Under the pieces are notes generated by a model. It worked only from the letters and a program-made list of their open reading frames with translations, was not told the origin of the DNA and did not search any database. A stretch of 64,000 nucleotides of DNA from Piezodorus guildinii (lineage: Eukaryota > Arthropoda > Insecta > Hemiptera > Pentatomidae), in assembly GCA_023052935.1 (NCBI GenBank), contig CM041295.1, forward strand, positions 20,336,880-20,400,879, in the 5' to 3' direction. Shown here piece by piece: positions 21,290 to 33,689 of this stretch (position 1 is its first letter; each line of letters starts with the position of its first letter). A program made the position numbers and the translations under genes.

Positions 21290-21905
21290 ATTCACTCAGC
21301 AGGTGTACCTCAAGGTAGTGTCCTAGGCCCAAACCTCTACCAGTTGTATACAGCCGAAATTCCCATCCATCCAAGAATCTTTACTACTTACGCCGAAGAC
21401 ATATGTGTGTTATCCGTGAATAACGATCCTTTTGGAGCATCCCAAATCCTACAGAACAATCTATCAGCCATTGAAGAATGTGTCAGAACTATAGAATTAA
21501 AATAAATCCCATCAAACCTTTACACTACATTGTAAACCTATGAGTTCTTGTCCCACTATATCCTTAAACAATATCACACTTACTCCTGCTGAAAATATCC
21601 GGTACCTAGGACTCCATCTTGACAACTGTCTTACTTAAAATCCTCACACAAGACTGAAACGACTGCTCGCAGATTTCGATTACTAATACACTTACTCGAC
21701 AATGCCATTTGGATCAATGGCATTGTGCTATGGGACCTACTAAATCATCAAATTCCTCCAGCAACCAATCCCTACAATCCAAAATCTATATATGCTCCTT
21801 ACTTAGTTACTAATAAAATCATCCATTGACACTTCAATGTCCCATTAGTTGCAAACTTAGTCCGATGTTGACTTTATCTCCTTTACTGTCAAATCCAGTT
21901 ATACC
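21290..21905 (+). pseudogene. Jockey-type LINE, strongly decayed
   Basis: Starts at the familiar SAGVPQGSVLGP site, then TYAEDICVLSVNNDP, where the catalytic YADD has become YAED. Frame is lost afterwards, with scraps of IRYLGLHLD. Not functional. 21906-23552 has no recognisable gene; there is a TTA microsatellite at 23167-23190. Confidence 0.7.
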
Positions 21906-23552
21906 GATTGTCCATAACCTTATCTATACCCAATTTTCCCCGTTTTATATTATTAGTAAAATATATGGTAAATGTATTTTATAAGAATTGCATTGTAAGG
22001 AAAACATCATTTAATGTCTTTATTGCTCAATGCAAAGAAGGAGAACGAATGAGAAAAGAAAAGTCGCTAGGGAAAGTTAAAATAGGTTTGTTTCATTTCA
22101 GTAGAAATCTGTTCTGATTGTAACCAATACCACAAACAGTGAGAAAGGATTGAGACTGGCGAAAAGAGATATGCGCAATAGGTTTTGGGGTCTTCTTCTC
22201 TTTCCTCTGTTAAAATGATATTTGGAAATTTTTTATTATAAAATATAAAAATACTTATATATTGAATTGTTATGTAATCAATTTATTGGTCATTTTCGTA
22301 TTTTTAAAATAGCGGATTACTTACTGTTGTCTTAGTGTCCAATATGTTTCTTACTGGAAACTTCGCAATAAGCTCTTGTGTTGCATCCACACATTTTTAT
22401 ATTTATAAAAGCTTTTATTTTGTATTCTAATTTCATTTATTGTTTCCTTTTAAAATTATAATAATTTAAATCCAGATAATAGCTGGAGTAGGCCACACGG
22501 TGGCTTGTTTATAGTTTGGCTAAGCTGCGTACGCAGGCAAGATAGGCAAATATGGAGTAGGCTGATTAAGGCGAACAAAGAGATACAATGTTTCTAAATG
22601 AGTCTAATATAAACAAATAACGCTGCACGTTATGACACAGTGGTTTATTGTTTCCTATAATTATATTATGGTATTATAAGTTATCATATTATAGGGCTTA
22701 GTAGGCAATTATATGTAAAGTAATCAATTAATCGGAGACTTTAAGAAAAACGAATCAGATACACGGTCAATTAATATTAATGAAAAATTGTCTATCACAA
22801 CTACTTAGTAAAAATTATTTGGTTGGATAAGTATTTGGATTTTACTTATCTTGAAAAGTGAAACCCCAAATTTCGAGGGGGGAGGGATGAAAACAATAAA
22901 TCAAAAGCAGATATTCTGGACTTCTTTACTGTTTTACTATTTTTATTTAAATTATCTTTTTACTAAGCCCAATAAAAAATTATTTTATGAAAAGAAATTT
23001 TATTAGGATAAATAACCGTTTTGGACCGAATAGAATCAGATATCTATCATAAGGTATATGTTTTGTTTTTTTAACTCTCGTCGTGGTTCCAGAATGCTTT
23101 TCAGTTTTTCTCTATTTTTATAAATAACTGTTATGTCACCTAGTATATCTACCATATAGGTATAATTATTATTATTATTATTTTTTATTATTATTATCTT
23201 GTCCGGATTCCGAATTACATTACATTTTTCACTATCTTAAAAAAACAACTCGAGTAATGGCCGTGTATATATTTTTTAAATTACTAATTGCGTTGTCTTC
23301 ATTTTATAATTCAGTTCATGTCATTCACTATATCTAAAATAACTGACTTATTTGTTAAGGTTTTGACTTATTGACCTATAACATTTTTAATCGGCCACCA
23401 TTTTGAAACCAATTGGCTAATATTAACATCAAAGTGATAGTATCTACCATGTTCTGGCGCTTCTTGCATTTTTTCAGGTTCGAGATTTCCCCTCAGAATT
23501 TTCCTATCAATATTCAGGGTTTTCTCTAGCCTCGGAATGCTTCTTTTATTTA

Positions 23553-23790
23553 TGTGGAAGTGGCGAAGTCTAGCGGACAGAGCACTAGTATACTGTACTC
23601 CGTTTCCGGGCTGTGGCAGAGCGACCTTGAGACATGGAAACCCTCCAGGGGCACACTCAGCTTCTATAAAGTGGGTACCCGCAATTTGGGAAGGCCTGGC
23701 GGCTGTGCGTGATCTAGACCTAATCACCTCTTTGCACGGCCGACGGAGTGCATATAAGTACTGAACAGAGGACTCTTAATGGGTGAATAG
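23553..23790 (+). mobile_element. SINE S1, second copy
   Basis: The A-box region 'gtggcgaagtctagcggacagagcactag' is split by mutations but recognisable. The B-box area is replaced. The body contains 'ttctataaagtgggtaccc', 'ggcctggcggctgtgcgtga', 'aatcacctctttgcacggcc' and 'aagtactgaaca', as in the other S1 copies. It ends near a short T-run. The open frames over it on both strands are chance. Confidence 0.7.
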
Positions 23791-23869
23791 TTTTATTAAT
23801 AGATTTAGTGACCAATTGCCTATTTAAGTTTTTAGTTGTAAATTTTTTTTCACGGAACGACATTAGGGT

Positions 23870-24330
23870 TCACGCGAATACTACTACCTTAACTCTTACC
23901 CTCATTCTCTCCAATTGCTTCTTCCTTCTTTCTTCGGTCCACGCCACTTCTTTTCTCCCATCTTTCTTAACCACAAGGACCCCTTTTTTTTAGTCTTTTC
24001 AAATAGTCATCACTATCTAAACAGTTTTGGTATGTATCTTCAGTCTCTTAGTTTCTTCCCTCATCTGTTGGATGTACCTCCCAGCACTCTTGTATTCTAT
24101 CATTTTATGGAAGATTTCTCTATTTAATCTCTTTGGATATATCCTCACCGTATGTACCCATTTTTTCCTCATTCTCTCCAATCGCTCCTTTCTTCGGACC
24201 AAGTCACTCGTTTTCTCGCATCTCGTTTCCCAACAAGGACATTTGGAGAGGATGCACCCAAAGAGACTAAATGGAGACATCTCGTAAATGAATGAATACA
24301 GAATACATGAGCGCTTACACAAGGATTGAT
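23870..24330. repeat. Duplicated unknown segment
   Basis: A block near 23903-23985 ('cattctctccaattgctt', 'tcttcggtccacgccact', 'ccacaaggac') recurs in diverged form at 24170-24242, about 265 bp downstream. A minus-strand frame at 24017-24322 reads RRKERLERMRKKW and YPKRLNREIFHKMIEY, which looks protein-like and could be a LINE remnant, but I do not recognise it. Confidence 0.35.
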
Positions 24331-24689
24331 CAGATAGGGATGAATATAGGAAAAGACTGTATGGAGTTATTGGATAAACAGATGTCCTCTATCTTACTTA
24401 TTGGGAACATTAACTGAAACCAATAGGGTTTACTGTCTTGCAATTTAGTTTTATTCATACTGTAAAGAAAGAGAAACAAGGTTGGGCAAATAGCTAACGG
24501 TCTTTAGCGGGAAAAGCAACCCTGCCCTCACTTTCCCTTTGCATTCCTCCTCAACCTATCTTCATAATCCCTGTCATTTCCTGTCCGGATTTGCCTTATT
24601 GAAACAAAAAGTAGTAATAAGCAGTTATTGGATACCATTAATATTGGAGTTTTTTTATTTTCCTGGTCCCTCAGGCGTGTGTCAAAATA

Positions 24690-24942
24690 ATCGGTTCGCA
24701 CAACATACGACTTACACTTACCTCCGTTATTAAAATTAATTTAAGAAATTTTAAGGTAAGTTAGAGATGAAAAAAGATTAAAGAATTACATTGAGTTTCT
24801 ATAGAAGCATGTGCTTCCAATCCATTATATTATTATCTACAACAATCACGTAGTTTTGACGTTTTTTGATCACTCCCCATTACCTTATAAAACGTTTTGC
24901 ATAATATATATCTTTCCAACGGTTATGTTTGATATTGATTCC

Positions 24943-24974
<32 letters not shown>

Positions 24975-25260
24975 ATCTTTCTCTTCGCTTCTTCAGATAG
25001 CTATCAAATTCTTTATTATATTTTATATATACTCGTTTTTCGACAAGGCAGACAACGTTAAATCGTTAATGTTTTCGAATCTACAAAATTAAAGATACTT
25101 TATTAGAACAAAATTTAGAATATGACCATTTAAGCCCTAACAGACTATTTCAATCTGAATCTTCAACTTCCATCGCTATTTATTTAATCATAATAAAGTC
25201 CGTGGGTTGTTTTTTTTTTGTTTTTTTTTTTGTATTAAAAGCCTTTACACGCAAATAGTC
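24690..25260 (-). repeat. Repeat K, copy K2
   Basis: Minus-strand K: the 3' end 'ttcgcacaacatacgact', 'cacttacctccgttattaaa', then the middle segment with 'ccaacggttatg', 'tcgaatctacaaaattaaag' and 'catttaagccctaacagac'. It is interrupted by a short TA/TG microsatellite at 24943-24974. Confidence 0.65.
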
Positions 25261-25467
25261 TTTCTACTGAAAGTATAGACCGGAATGTCCCTATCCTGAA
25301 ATACCATCTTGGCATTGCAATTTTACATCGGCATATGTATATATGTATTATGAAACAAATCCCAGATTGAACGACCTAAAAAGTATAAAAGCCCTTCGAA
25401 AATATGACCAAATACTTTGCAGAATCTTCCATCTATATGATCATAATTATTTAAGATTTGTTTGGTT

Positions 25468-25740
25468 GTTAATTGATTTGATTTGATTTGCATCATTGTG
25501 CTAGGGTGGCTAATCGGACAATGCTACAGCAGGAGTCCTCACTTTTACCTATCCAGCTTTAATTGAGATAGGGTTTTTTAACGAGTAGCTGCCATCGCAG
25601 TGGCTCGGGCCACCATTTTACTTCCCTTCTGAAGAGGATTATTTATTCCCTTTAAATAATCCTAGCGCCATCTACCGAGTTTCAACCCGCGAACTATGGT
25701 ATAGAAGGCTGTTTAACCAGCCAATATATACCAGGTTACC
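25468..25740 (-). mobile_element. SINE S3, copy a
   Basis: On the minus strand: a tRNA-like head with 'cgcgggttgaaactcg' in the B-box position, a body with 'gcgctaggattattta', 'ggataggtaaaagtgaggac' and 'gtccgattagccacc', and a (CAAAT)-like tail (25475-25500). Shared with 27104-27335 (+), 59329-59585 (+) and 59790-59978 (-). Confidence 0.75.
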
Positions 25741-25744
25741 CTAT

Positions 25745-27060
25745 AAATATATGGACAGTGTTCAGCAATCTCCTGAAATGTCTACAATCGCTGGAACCTA
25801 TCTATCCTTTTTGATCCGCATTTCTGATTATTTTATTAATATTTGCTTTTAAGGATCATGTCATTTCTCAGGTCTCCCAATTTTACGTCTTCTAAAACCT
25901 CCAATATCAGATAAAAGTTTTTGCGCCTCAAAACCAGATAAATCTGAATCGAGAATGTTTCTGAAAAAATCGTTTAAAGCAATCAATATTCAACCTTGAA
26001 AACCGGCTCATCCGTAACATAATAACTTTCCACCGCACTTGCTACATCTTGTAAGGTGGATCTGATCCCGGACACTATCAAGTCCTATAGTTATCAGAGA
26101 TTTAACCTTTAATAAGATTCTTTCCCCGCATTGTGTGCTTTTGCACGTTTAAATTTAGGAGAGGCACCCAGGACGGTGCTCAAAACTACGTAAATTCCTT
26201 CCTCCCACATATTTCCTGATTCTTCAATCCTACCTCTCTGATAGATCCTTCAAAATAAATCACAATAATTCCTATTCATCCCTTTTTATACAGAATGCTG
26301 GGGTTCCTTAAGACAGTATCCTGGGACCCATTCTATACACAGTCTACACAGCTGATATCCCAACCCATCACTTCCTTTCTACCTATGCTGATGACACCTG
26401 CGTGTTATCAGTTCATAAAGATCCATTTGTTGCCTCACATACCCTGCAAGCCCACATCAAAGACCTAGTAGTATGGTGTCAGAACTGGAGAACAAAAATA
26501 AATTCCAACAAATCCCATTAAATAACCTTTACCCTTCGTCTTAAACCTTTGACTTCCTGCCCTACAGTATCCTTTTATAACACTCAACTAGTTCGTGTTG
26601 AACAGATCCGATACCTAGGACTTCTTCTTGACGAACGCCTAACTTGGAATCCTCATACACGACCAAAACGACAAGAAACTGCTTGCCGTTTTAGGCTACT
26701 TCAACACTTACTAGACAAACGGTCAAACCTTCCTCTGAACTACAAAAGGCTCATCTACATGACTATTATAAGACCGATCTGGGCTTACGGAGTAGAGCTT
26801 TGGGGCTCTACTAAACCATCAAATTCTTCCCGCATCCAATCCTTACAATCCAAAATCCTTCGTAAAATCCTCAACGCTCCTTACTTTGTCACGAATATAC
26901 TTATCCATAAAGACCTTAATGTTCCGTTCTAAGGGGAAGCTTCTCTACATGTATATCATGGCATTGTATTATATAACACATCACATTTACTTAATGTATT
27001 TTTTTTTAATGCAGTTGTAAATACCAATAAAATGTTAAAAAAAAAAAAAAATTCAGGAGA
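25745..27060 (+). pseudogene. Jockey-type LINE, RT to poly(A)
   Basis: The decayed RT fingers region is followed by SLFIQNAGVPQDSILGP, STYADDTCVLSVHKDP, VVWCQNWRTKIN, then an open stretch 26549-26932 with IRYLGLLLDERLTWNPHT, NLPLNYKRLIYMTIIRPI, WAYGVELWGSTKPSNSSRIQ and ILRKILNAPYFVTN. It stops shortly after DLNVPF because a segment of the C-terminus is deleted, then joins the family 3' UTR and a poly(A) tail (about 27035-27051). The YADD box is intact, but several stops lie upstream. Confidence 0.85.
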
Positions 27061-27103
27061 ATCTATGTCTAAAGATGTTTGCACATTACCTTAAATCATT
27101 GGG

Positions 27104-27335
27104 ATCGACTGTAGTGTAGTGGCTATCATTAACAGCCTTCTATGCCCAAGGCGGTGTTCTAACCCAACACATGGTCCAAGGATTTAAGGGGAAGAAAAAT
27201 CCTTGGTTATGCCTTTTTTTGAGAGGATGTTTAATGGTAGGTCCATCATTTCACGGTGGTCAGCAAATTTTAGGACTCACACTGTAGCATCTTCCGATTA
27301 TCCACAATGAATAAACAATACTTATAATCTCTTTC
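27104..27335 (+). mobile_element. SINE S3, copy b
   Basis: The head contains 'gtagtgtagtggctatcatt' (A box) and a decayed B box. The body has 'gatttaaggggaagaaaaat', 'ccttggttatgcc', 'ttttaggactcacac' and 'ttccgattatccaca', ending 'aataaacaatac'. Direct orientation, same family as 59329-59585. Confidence 0.75.
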
Positions 27336-27939
27336 TATGTTATGAATAAATATTGCTTAAAATATTATATACGAATTCAATCCTGCTTAGGAATTAAAAA
27401 GACCAAAACCATTGGTCTTGCATAAGTACTTGGGGCTCTGAATGATGACATCAACGAAGCTACCTGACGTACCCGTCATTACCTCAATTCATCTCTTCCG
27501 CCCTTGACGCAACTAATTAAAGTGACAGCAGACTTTATAGCTCATAACCCATTTCATTATTTTTAATGTCTTTATCGAATTGTATACATGGTCGTTACAG
27601 AGAAAATTAGTTGGTCGTTTTTGTGAATTGGATGGTAATGCCACAGTGACGTAATTGAGCTTTTTTGTAATAGATCAAGTTCAAAGATAAGATCCAAGTT
27701 TATTTATTAATAAAATATTAAGTTAAAACTCATTATAACCTTTAGAACCACAATTTCATCGTGCTTGATTTTTTTTTTTTTTTTTTTTTTTTAACTCAAT
27801 GTGGGAAATCCATAAAGATTATCTCTCAAATATCATTTTAACCCTGTATTTTAGCGGACAAAAATCATGTAAGACAATTATTAGATCCTTAACATTGTTT
27901 GTTACTACTTTTAAAATAAACCTAATAGATTTTAGAGTA

Positions 27940-28622
27940 TTCATTGAAAACCTTTAATAACTCGTATCAAACTGAAATTTCCCATTTAAGACAGCTATAC
28001 GCCCGAGACAACCTACAGCAACTTTTTCACCAAAATCGGCAGATCAGAAATGCTACTTTGCCCCTTAATAAGATTTGCCCAAAAACGCCTCTAACTATTT
28101 GGATTAAACTCGGGATATTGATGTAAAATTTAATAGGCTTTAGTATCATGTAAGTTTCATTCTAATTGAAATAGCCTCACAGGGCTTAAATGCCGATATT
28201 TTAAAATTTCATGCTCTAAAGTACCTTTAATTTCGTAGATTCTATAAAAATCACCTTTATATAATCTTTTTAGCATTGATAAAAAATGGATAAATATATA
28301 TGTTCCAACGAAAGGAGAAAATAGTTATATAGATGTATGATATACCATTGGAAAGCTAAAGATATTAGAAAACATATAATCTTATACACATAATTGTTAA
28401 AGTTAACAGAGAATGATGGAAAGCCGATAAAACTAACTGATTGTCATAGGTGATAATTTAATAGATTATTTAATAAAACACATGTTTCTATTGAAACTCA
28501 ATGTAATCAACTTCATAAAAATTTTCATCTCGAACTGTATTTAAAGATTCTTAAATTTATTTTAACAACAGAGGTAAGTGAAAGTCGTGTGTTGTGAGCA
28601 CCTGATTTTTTGTGTGTTTACT
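27940..28622 (+). repeat. Repeat K, copy K3
   Basis: Contains 'aactgaaatttcccattta', 'agacagctatacgcccgaga', 'ggcttaaatgccgatatttt', 'ttggaaagctaaagat' and the end GGTAAGTGAAAGTCGTGTG with 'gagcacctgatttttt' (28570-28615). The K start region is missing. A 60-codon frame at 27944 is not a gene. 27336-27939 has no other recognisable content. Confidence 0.75.
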
Positions 28623-28869
28623 TTGTTTTAAAAGCGTAAAGCTCGAGGATTTGGTTGGCTAATGTTGCTTCCTCGTAACACCTCGGCTCGCTATCACCAC
28701 TTTTGTTTAAAGTATCGTCACGTATTATTATGTCCCTGAAGGTTCTTGAGGAATAGATAATGCCGTTCTTTGTGCATCCGTCATGCCTGTCTAAAAATAA
28801 TTTCTAGAAAAATATTTAAGGAAAATATTTAAAGGAAAGTATATTTAATTAGGTAAGAGGTTGAATAAA

Positions 28870-28925
28870 TAACAGCTGCAGGGTGTCTAGCAACAGGGAA
28901 AATCGGGAAAACCGGGAAAAGTCAG
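28870..28925. repeat. GGGAAAA-rich repeat end
   Basis: 'gcagggtgtctagcaacag' followed by three 'ggGAAAAycgGGAAAA'-type units. Similar sequences mark the ends of dispersed DNA transposons in other invertebrates as far as I recall, but I cannot name a family. It lies about 170 bp upstream of the coiled-coil fragment at 29095-29214. Confidence 0.35.
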
Positions 28926-29094
28926 GGATTTTGAAAACATATGAAAATGTCAGAAAATTTGTACTTTGGTCAAAGAAAATGGCCTCTAGATAACATAGTT
29001 TCTTCTACACTCAGATAAAAGTTCCAATATGCCTACTTGTTTGGATGTTGAAAATATCATAAAGCGAGTTTAATATTTAATAACATAAAAGGAC

Positions 29095-29214
29095 AGGAGG
29101 GCTGTGGAGGAGGAGAGAAAAGTCAACCTTCAGGTGAAGGAATTGGAAGCAAAAAAAGCAAAACTGCTCCAAGAAGCTCTTCAGAAAACTGAAGATTTGG
29201 CTGCAGAGATTTAA
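29095..29214 (+). pseudogene. Coiled-coil-like C-terminal fragment
   Basis: 39 codons and a stop: RRAVEEERKVNLQVKELEAK then KAKLLQEALQKTEDLAAEI. Highly charged and helical, with heptad-like Leu/Val spacing and locally high GC. An in-frame stop precedes it, and no splice acceptor that I trust is next to it. Possibly the C-terminus of a transposon protein linked to the GGGAAAA repeat. Function unknown. Confidence 0.35.
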
Positions 29215-29639
29215 ACATTAAATAAAAGCGCTTAAAGTTCATATAGATATATTGATTGTAAATAAATTCGTAGTCAGATTTGTAAATATTGATTATTTCT
29301 ATCAGCAGTATTCAAGTTCATCATAATTCATTAGTAAGCCAACTTAAACAACTACAATTTCAGCTGATATAAGGGTAGATATAATTGAATCTTATCGTCA
29401 AGTAATTAGTCATTATATATATTTTTAATCTAGTATACCATATTAATTATAATTATTGTTTGTTTTGTCGATTTTAACCGAGATTTGGCCAGGTAAAAAA
29501 CTTCTGGTCTTAGATCAATGTAATCAACTTTCTTGTGGGATGCACGGTAATTTGGCAGATATTCATTTATGACATCAAAATTAAACAGATCATTTTTAAT
29601 TTCTAGCTTGAAACTCCATATTTACCTTTAAAAAATAGA

Positions 29640-30330
29640 GAATATTTATATGATATGATAGAATGAATGAATGATAGAATATATGACTAGATCCCGTTTA
29701 TCCAACCTTTATATCCCTTCCCACAGAACAAAAAAATACGAATGCTCCTTTCTGGCCCGTTCTACTAGTTTCTGGAATTCCCTTCCATCAAACATCCGTC
29801 GTGCTCCTTCCCTTTCTACATTTAAATTCCTTCTTTTCCAGTACCTTCTGGCATCGCAAAATGACGACTGTCTGACAATCAAATAATTTTCATTTGATTG
29901 TATTCAATATTTTTATATTTTTTTTTTTTCCTTTGGTTCAATCTTTACAGTATTTGTTCAGTTTTTTATATCGTAATGTTTGTTACTAGAAGATTTCATT
30001 TCTTATATTCGTATTTCTTATTTTTATTTATGTTTTGATTGATTTATCTTTCATTAATTCTGGGGATATAGATCCTTTATTATTTCAGAGTTAATGTTAT
30101 TTTAAGAATACTAAGTACTAGTACAATGTTACTAATTATTTTTGTTTTATTTTATTTATTTTTTGTTTCTTTTTTTATTTTAATTCTGTTATCAACTCAT
30201 TTTTTCCCAACATAATTAGCTTCTGAAGATTGTTTTTATTTTATTTATTTTGTGTTGTATACAAATTCATCAATTATTGTAAATAGTAGTTAATCATATT
30301 CATCTTGTCTGTTGGCCAGACTAAATACTA
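29640..30330 (+). mobile_element. CR1-like LINE 3' end
   Basis: Frame 29671-29886 reads MTRSRLSNLYIPSHRTKKYE, CSFLARSTSFWNSLPSNIRR and LSTFKFLLFQYLL, matching the C-terminus of the intact element at 4429-7317 (SDLYVTPHRT, RSSSVWNSIPSYIR, LPTFKSRLFNHFL). The stop at 29884 and about 440 bp of UTR follow, including 'ctgttggccagact' (30311-30324). 5' truncated. Confidence 0.75.
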
Positions 30331-30334
30331 ACAA

Positions 30335-30690
30335 ATCCCTCTAAATTATCTTTACCCTTCGTCGTAAACCGATTACTTTCTGCCTTGATGTACCCTTTAA
30401 TAATACCACACACATTCCTGTTAAACAAATCCTATCCCAAGGATTGACTGAGTCTTACTTGGTGCTCCATTATACCGATTACTACTACACATACTTTACA
30501 AACGTTCAAAACTTTATTGTCAGACACACCTGGACTTATGGAATCGAGTTTTTGGACACTACTAAACCATCTAATCCTAAATGCCATTTTGTCTCAAATA
30601 AAATCATATATATGATCTTAGTATCTCATTTGTCGCAGATCTTGTCCACTTGTCCGTAACCTTCCGATTTGAAACTCTGCCAGGACTGGG
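30335..30690 (+). pseudogene. Jockey-type LINE fragment, decayed
   Basis: Scraps of the Jockey consensus: 'ttacccttcgtcgtaaacc', 'taataataccacacac' and FIVRHTWTYGIEFLDTTKPS. Multiple indels. It directly follows the CR1-like end, so the two may have formed a composite insertion. Confidence 0.6.
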
Positions 30691-30719
30691 TCTATAAAAC
30701 GATAATTAAGTCTGGAGCT

Positions 30720-31260
30720 AGGGCAAAATTTATGATTTTAATTCAATGGTAATTCGAAAAATTTCGGGATAAAGACTTCAGCCTGAAAGACAAAGACGTT
30801 AAGGGAAGGACTTCCTCTTTTGATAACATTGTTCTGCGTGCTGTGGTGGAAGGAAACTGAACAACTGTTGAACTTCAGAACAACTGTTCGTTGAAAACGT
30901 GCAAAGAAACTCGATGAGAGCAAATCGACCGTCGATGACCACTTCAGGTTAATTAGAAAGGTAAAAAAGCGTTATGAAGTTTGTGCTACGCTTCTTTGCC
31001 GAAAGAAAAACGATCCTTTTCTGTCCAGGATTGTTATTTATGATGAAAAGTGGATACTGCGATATCACACGTTATTTTTCGAAGCCTAAAACTCTTCAAA
31101 GAAAGTGATGGTTACTGTTTAGTTTGATACTTTATTTGCTTTGATACTCTATAGCTTCCTTAACCCTGGAGTAACCGTCAATGTCGAATCGTTCTTATTT
31201 TTTCAGTTTAAACTAAAACCCTACATTATATTTCGGACAACCCGATTGTGTGGTATATAA
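30720..31260 (+). pseudogene. mariner transposase relic
   Basis: Broken frames contain KDFSLKDKDVKGRTSSFDN, then NDPFLSRIVIYDEKWIL (the first catalytic Asp region, TCDEKWI in active mariners), KKVMVTV and YSFLNPG. The putative inverted-repeat end 'ttcggacaaccc' at about 31236-31247 resembles the end of the relic at 44030-44570. A DDE/D transposase of the Tc1/mariner superfamily, dead. 31261-32544 holds nothing I recognise. Confidence 0.75.
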
Positions 31261-32544
31261 AAAGAGGTGAATTATTTCGAATGAAATTGTTTCGTACCTT
31301 TTTAGATTAAATGCTTAAAGGCTTTACCAACGTTTTAGGATGTTTCACATAACACAAATAGTTGAAAAAAGCCTATTCCAGTTAATAGTTTTACCTGATC
31401 GTTTTTTAATGATTCACATTAATCAAAATCATTTCCACAATTGACCGATTTTCTCTAATAGAATAAGGAGTTACGGGATATAAGTGGTCTATGAAAGAAA
31501 AGCAGCATTTTCCCTTGAATTATGCCCGCCTGAGGCTGGTATGCCCATTCATAAGCCTTTTCAATTCAAGTAATTCCACGCTTTACCCATTCACTGGGCC
31601 ACATATGGTACTACCTTGAAGGGCTAAAGTTTTGTCAACTGATATTCATTCAAGGATCCGATCTAATAGCTTTCAGTTCACGTCATTAATACATTGTATA
31701 AGGTCCTAATGAAAAAAGTAAAAGTTGTCTAATTGCTATTTGGAGTTTTGGGCGGAAAGGAAAATAAATTTTTTTTAAATTTATTATATTAACTTTCATA
31801 TTTTATATTACCCCATTTCTTGACAAAGTTAACTAGAAGAATTATTAATTATTTCTTATCAAAATTAAAAGTACTTCAGAGAAAGAAATTGGAATATAGG
31901 AAAATACATTTTTCTGCCAAATTCACATTAGGACGATCGTGTTTTCGAATTAGATAATATCCATTTCTATCATATCGTGTTAGTTGCTATGTTATGGCAT
32001 GTGTTTCAAAATATATTAATTTTTCTGTTTTCTGTTTTGTAGGTGGTGTAGCTCACAACCTGGGAGAGAAGTAAGCTGCCGATCACAGTAAAAAAATAGG
32101 TTGGTTCTATTGTTTATTAGCTACATAAAAAGTTGTTTATAATTAAATTTTATATGGATTTGATATTTTTATTCCTACCTAGAATTTTTTCACCCTCTCT
32201 TTTGGGGATTCGTACCCCTAAATATTTGAGAGTTTATGTTTGAAGTAAAAAAATACTGATAGAAAAAAATATACTGAAGTAAAAAAAAAAAAATCCGCAT
32301 CAAGTTTTCTTCAAAACAAATATAATGTTATATTTTATTTTTGACATGGTCCTTAAGACTAGAGTTTACCATCCAACATTCCGTTCCAAAATGGTGGCCG
32401 ATCGGAGATTTCATTCCCTTATAACCTGGAGTTATGGTCCTGTATGAAGTTGAAAGATATACCTAAATTATTTTGGAATCGTTTTCCTAAAGAAAAAAAT
32501 TAATTGTGTATGCATGTGATTTGAGAGCAATATATCCCGTGGAT

Positions 32545-32800
32545 TTTACTTCAACTTTTTCACAAGAAGAGCCACTTTATACAATGTCCTTTAGCGCCAT
32601 TTTACGATATTAATAAAAATGGCTCTAACCATTTTGATTGAACTCGATATATTGTTGTAAAATTAGATGGTCTTTGTCGTTTTTTTTTAAATTATGAGAG
32701 TAGTTTTCCTGGGATTAAATTTCAAATCTTTAAAATTCCTTCCTCCAAAATAGCTTAAATTTTATTGATTCAAAATAGTCAACTACTTATTCCTTTCAGC
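32545..32800 (+). repeat. Repeat K, central fragment (K4)
   Basis: Contains 'gagccactttatac', 'ccattttgattgaactcgat', 'ttgtaaaattagatgg' and the equivalent of the 'cctctaaagtacctttaatt' region. Both ends of K are missing. Confidence 0.5.
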
Positions 32801-32814
32801 ATTGATACGGTATG

Positions 32815-33130
32815 GGAAACTTTAACTTTATTTAAAGCTCGTCATTTTCGACTACTTCAACAGTTAATAGACAGACGGTCAAACCTTAGAAAAGGCTCCG
32901 ATCAGCATTGTTATCTAAAGACCAATCTGGACTTACGGAGTTGAGCTTTAGGGCTGTAATAAACCATCTAATTCTTCTCGTACCCAATCCTTGCTATTAA
33001 AAAGCCTCAACGCTCCCCACTTTGTCACGAAAAAACTCATTCATAATAACATTAATGTTCTTTATGTTGCTGTCAGCCCCGAACTTGGTTCCATTTCCAT
33101 AAGAAACTCCATTCCTATTCTAACCTACTA
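32815..33130 (+). pseudogene. Jockey-type LINE fragment, decayed
   Basis: Reads ARHFRLLQQLIDRRSNL-like, then 'accaatctggacttacgga' (IRPIWTYG), 'ctcaacgctccccactttgt' (LNAPHFVT) and 'cattcataataacattaatg' (IHKDLNV). Frameshifted. It is truncated on the right by a mariner end at 33131. Confidence 0.65.
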
Positions 33131-33231
33131 TTGGGTTGTTTCACATGAAATGTCCGTTTTTATAGTTTCTGAAATACATAAAGGATTTTGCAGGTCTCTG
33201 TTGTTTTCTTCCGAATGTTTACATATTTAAT
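33131..33231 (+). mobile_element. mariner 5' terminal fragment
   Basis: About 100 bp almost identical to the left end of the mariner at 34586-35491: TTGGGTTGTTTCACATGAAA, then 'ttttatagtttctgaaa' and 'aaaggattttgcaggtct', preceded by TA. The rest of the element is missing. Confidence 0.75.
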
Positions 33232-33284
33232 ACTTGCAATACTTTACATAATATTTAATGCAATACTTCCCCTTACTATATATT

Positions 33285-33619
33285 GAGGATGTATAGTCGA
33301 CTGTAGAAACTATTATAGGTGGAATAATCAGGAGTCAGTCATTTTTTGATCATCACATCTGAGATATGTACTCTTCATCTTATAAACCTACCACATACAT
33401 ACTCTTCATACAACAACAACAGGTTCACCATCAGTGTCACACACCATCCGGACGCCGATTCATCACTTCTGTTACTTCATCTCTAGCAACCATCACAGCG
33501 ACATCAGAAAATAATTCTAGAACTGAGCCCTGATGATGGCTCAGAAGCTTGAGCTGAAACGTTGACAGAATTTAAAAAAAATCATAAAATGGCTGATTCT
33601 TGATTATTCCAGCTATAAT
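33285..33619. mobile_element. Penelope-like fold-back D inserted near a K end
   Basis: Inverted ends ('attataggtggaataatca' at 33313-33331 and its mirror near 33600-33619) enclose unique sequence and a hammerhead-like motif. The left flank is the 'cttccccttactatatat' of a K start and the right flank resumes 'tttcatatataggtaagtga', so D appears to have inserted into a K copy. Confidence 0.5.
33527..33566 (+). ncRNA. Hammerhead-like motif, fold-back D
   Basis: CTGATGA core (33530-33536), extra T, six-pair stem II (GGCTCA 33538-33543 with TGAGCT 33550-33555, one G-U), GAAAC (33556-33560), GTT. Stem I is poor: only scattered pairs between 33525-33529 and 33564-33568. The core is canonical, so this is the copy in which stem I has probably decayed. 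Confidence 0.55.
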
Positions 33620-33689
33620 ATTTCATATATAGGTAAGTGAAAGTAAAACCAAGAGAACTTATTTGTCAATCCAATATTTTTTTTTAAAT

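Noticed and set aside
23368..23764. Overlapping frames on both strands of about 75-119 codons
   Set aside because: They lie over SINE S1, whose body is noncoding and gives similar chance frames in other copies.
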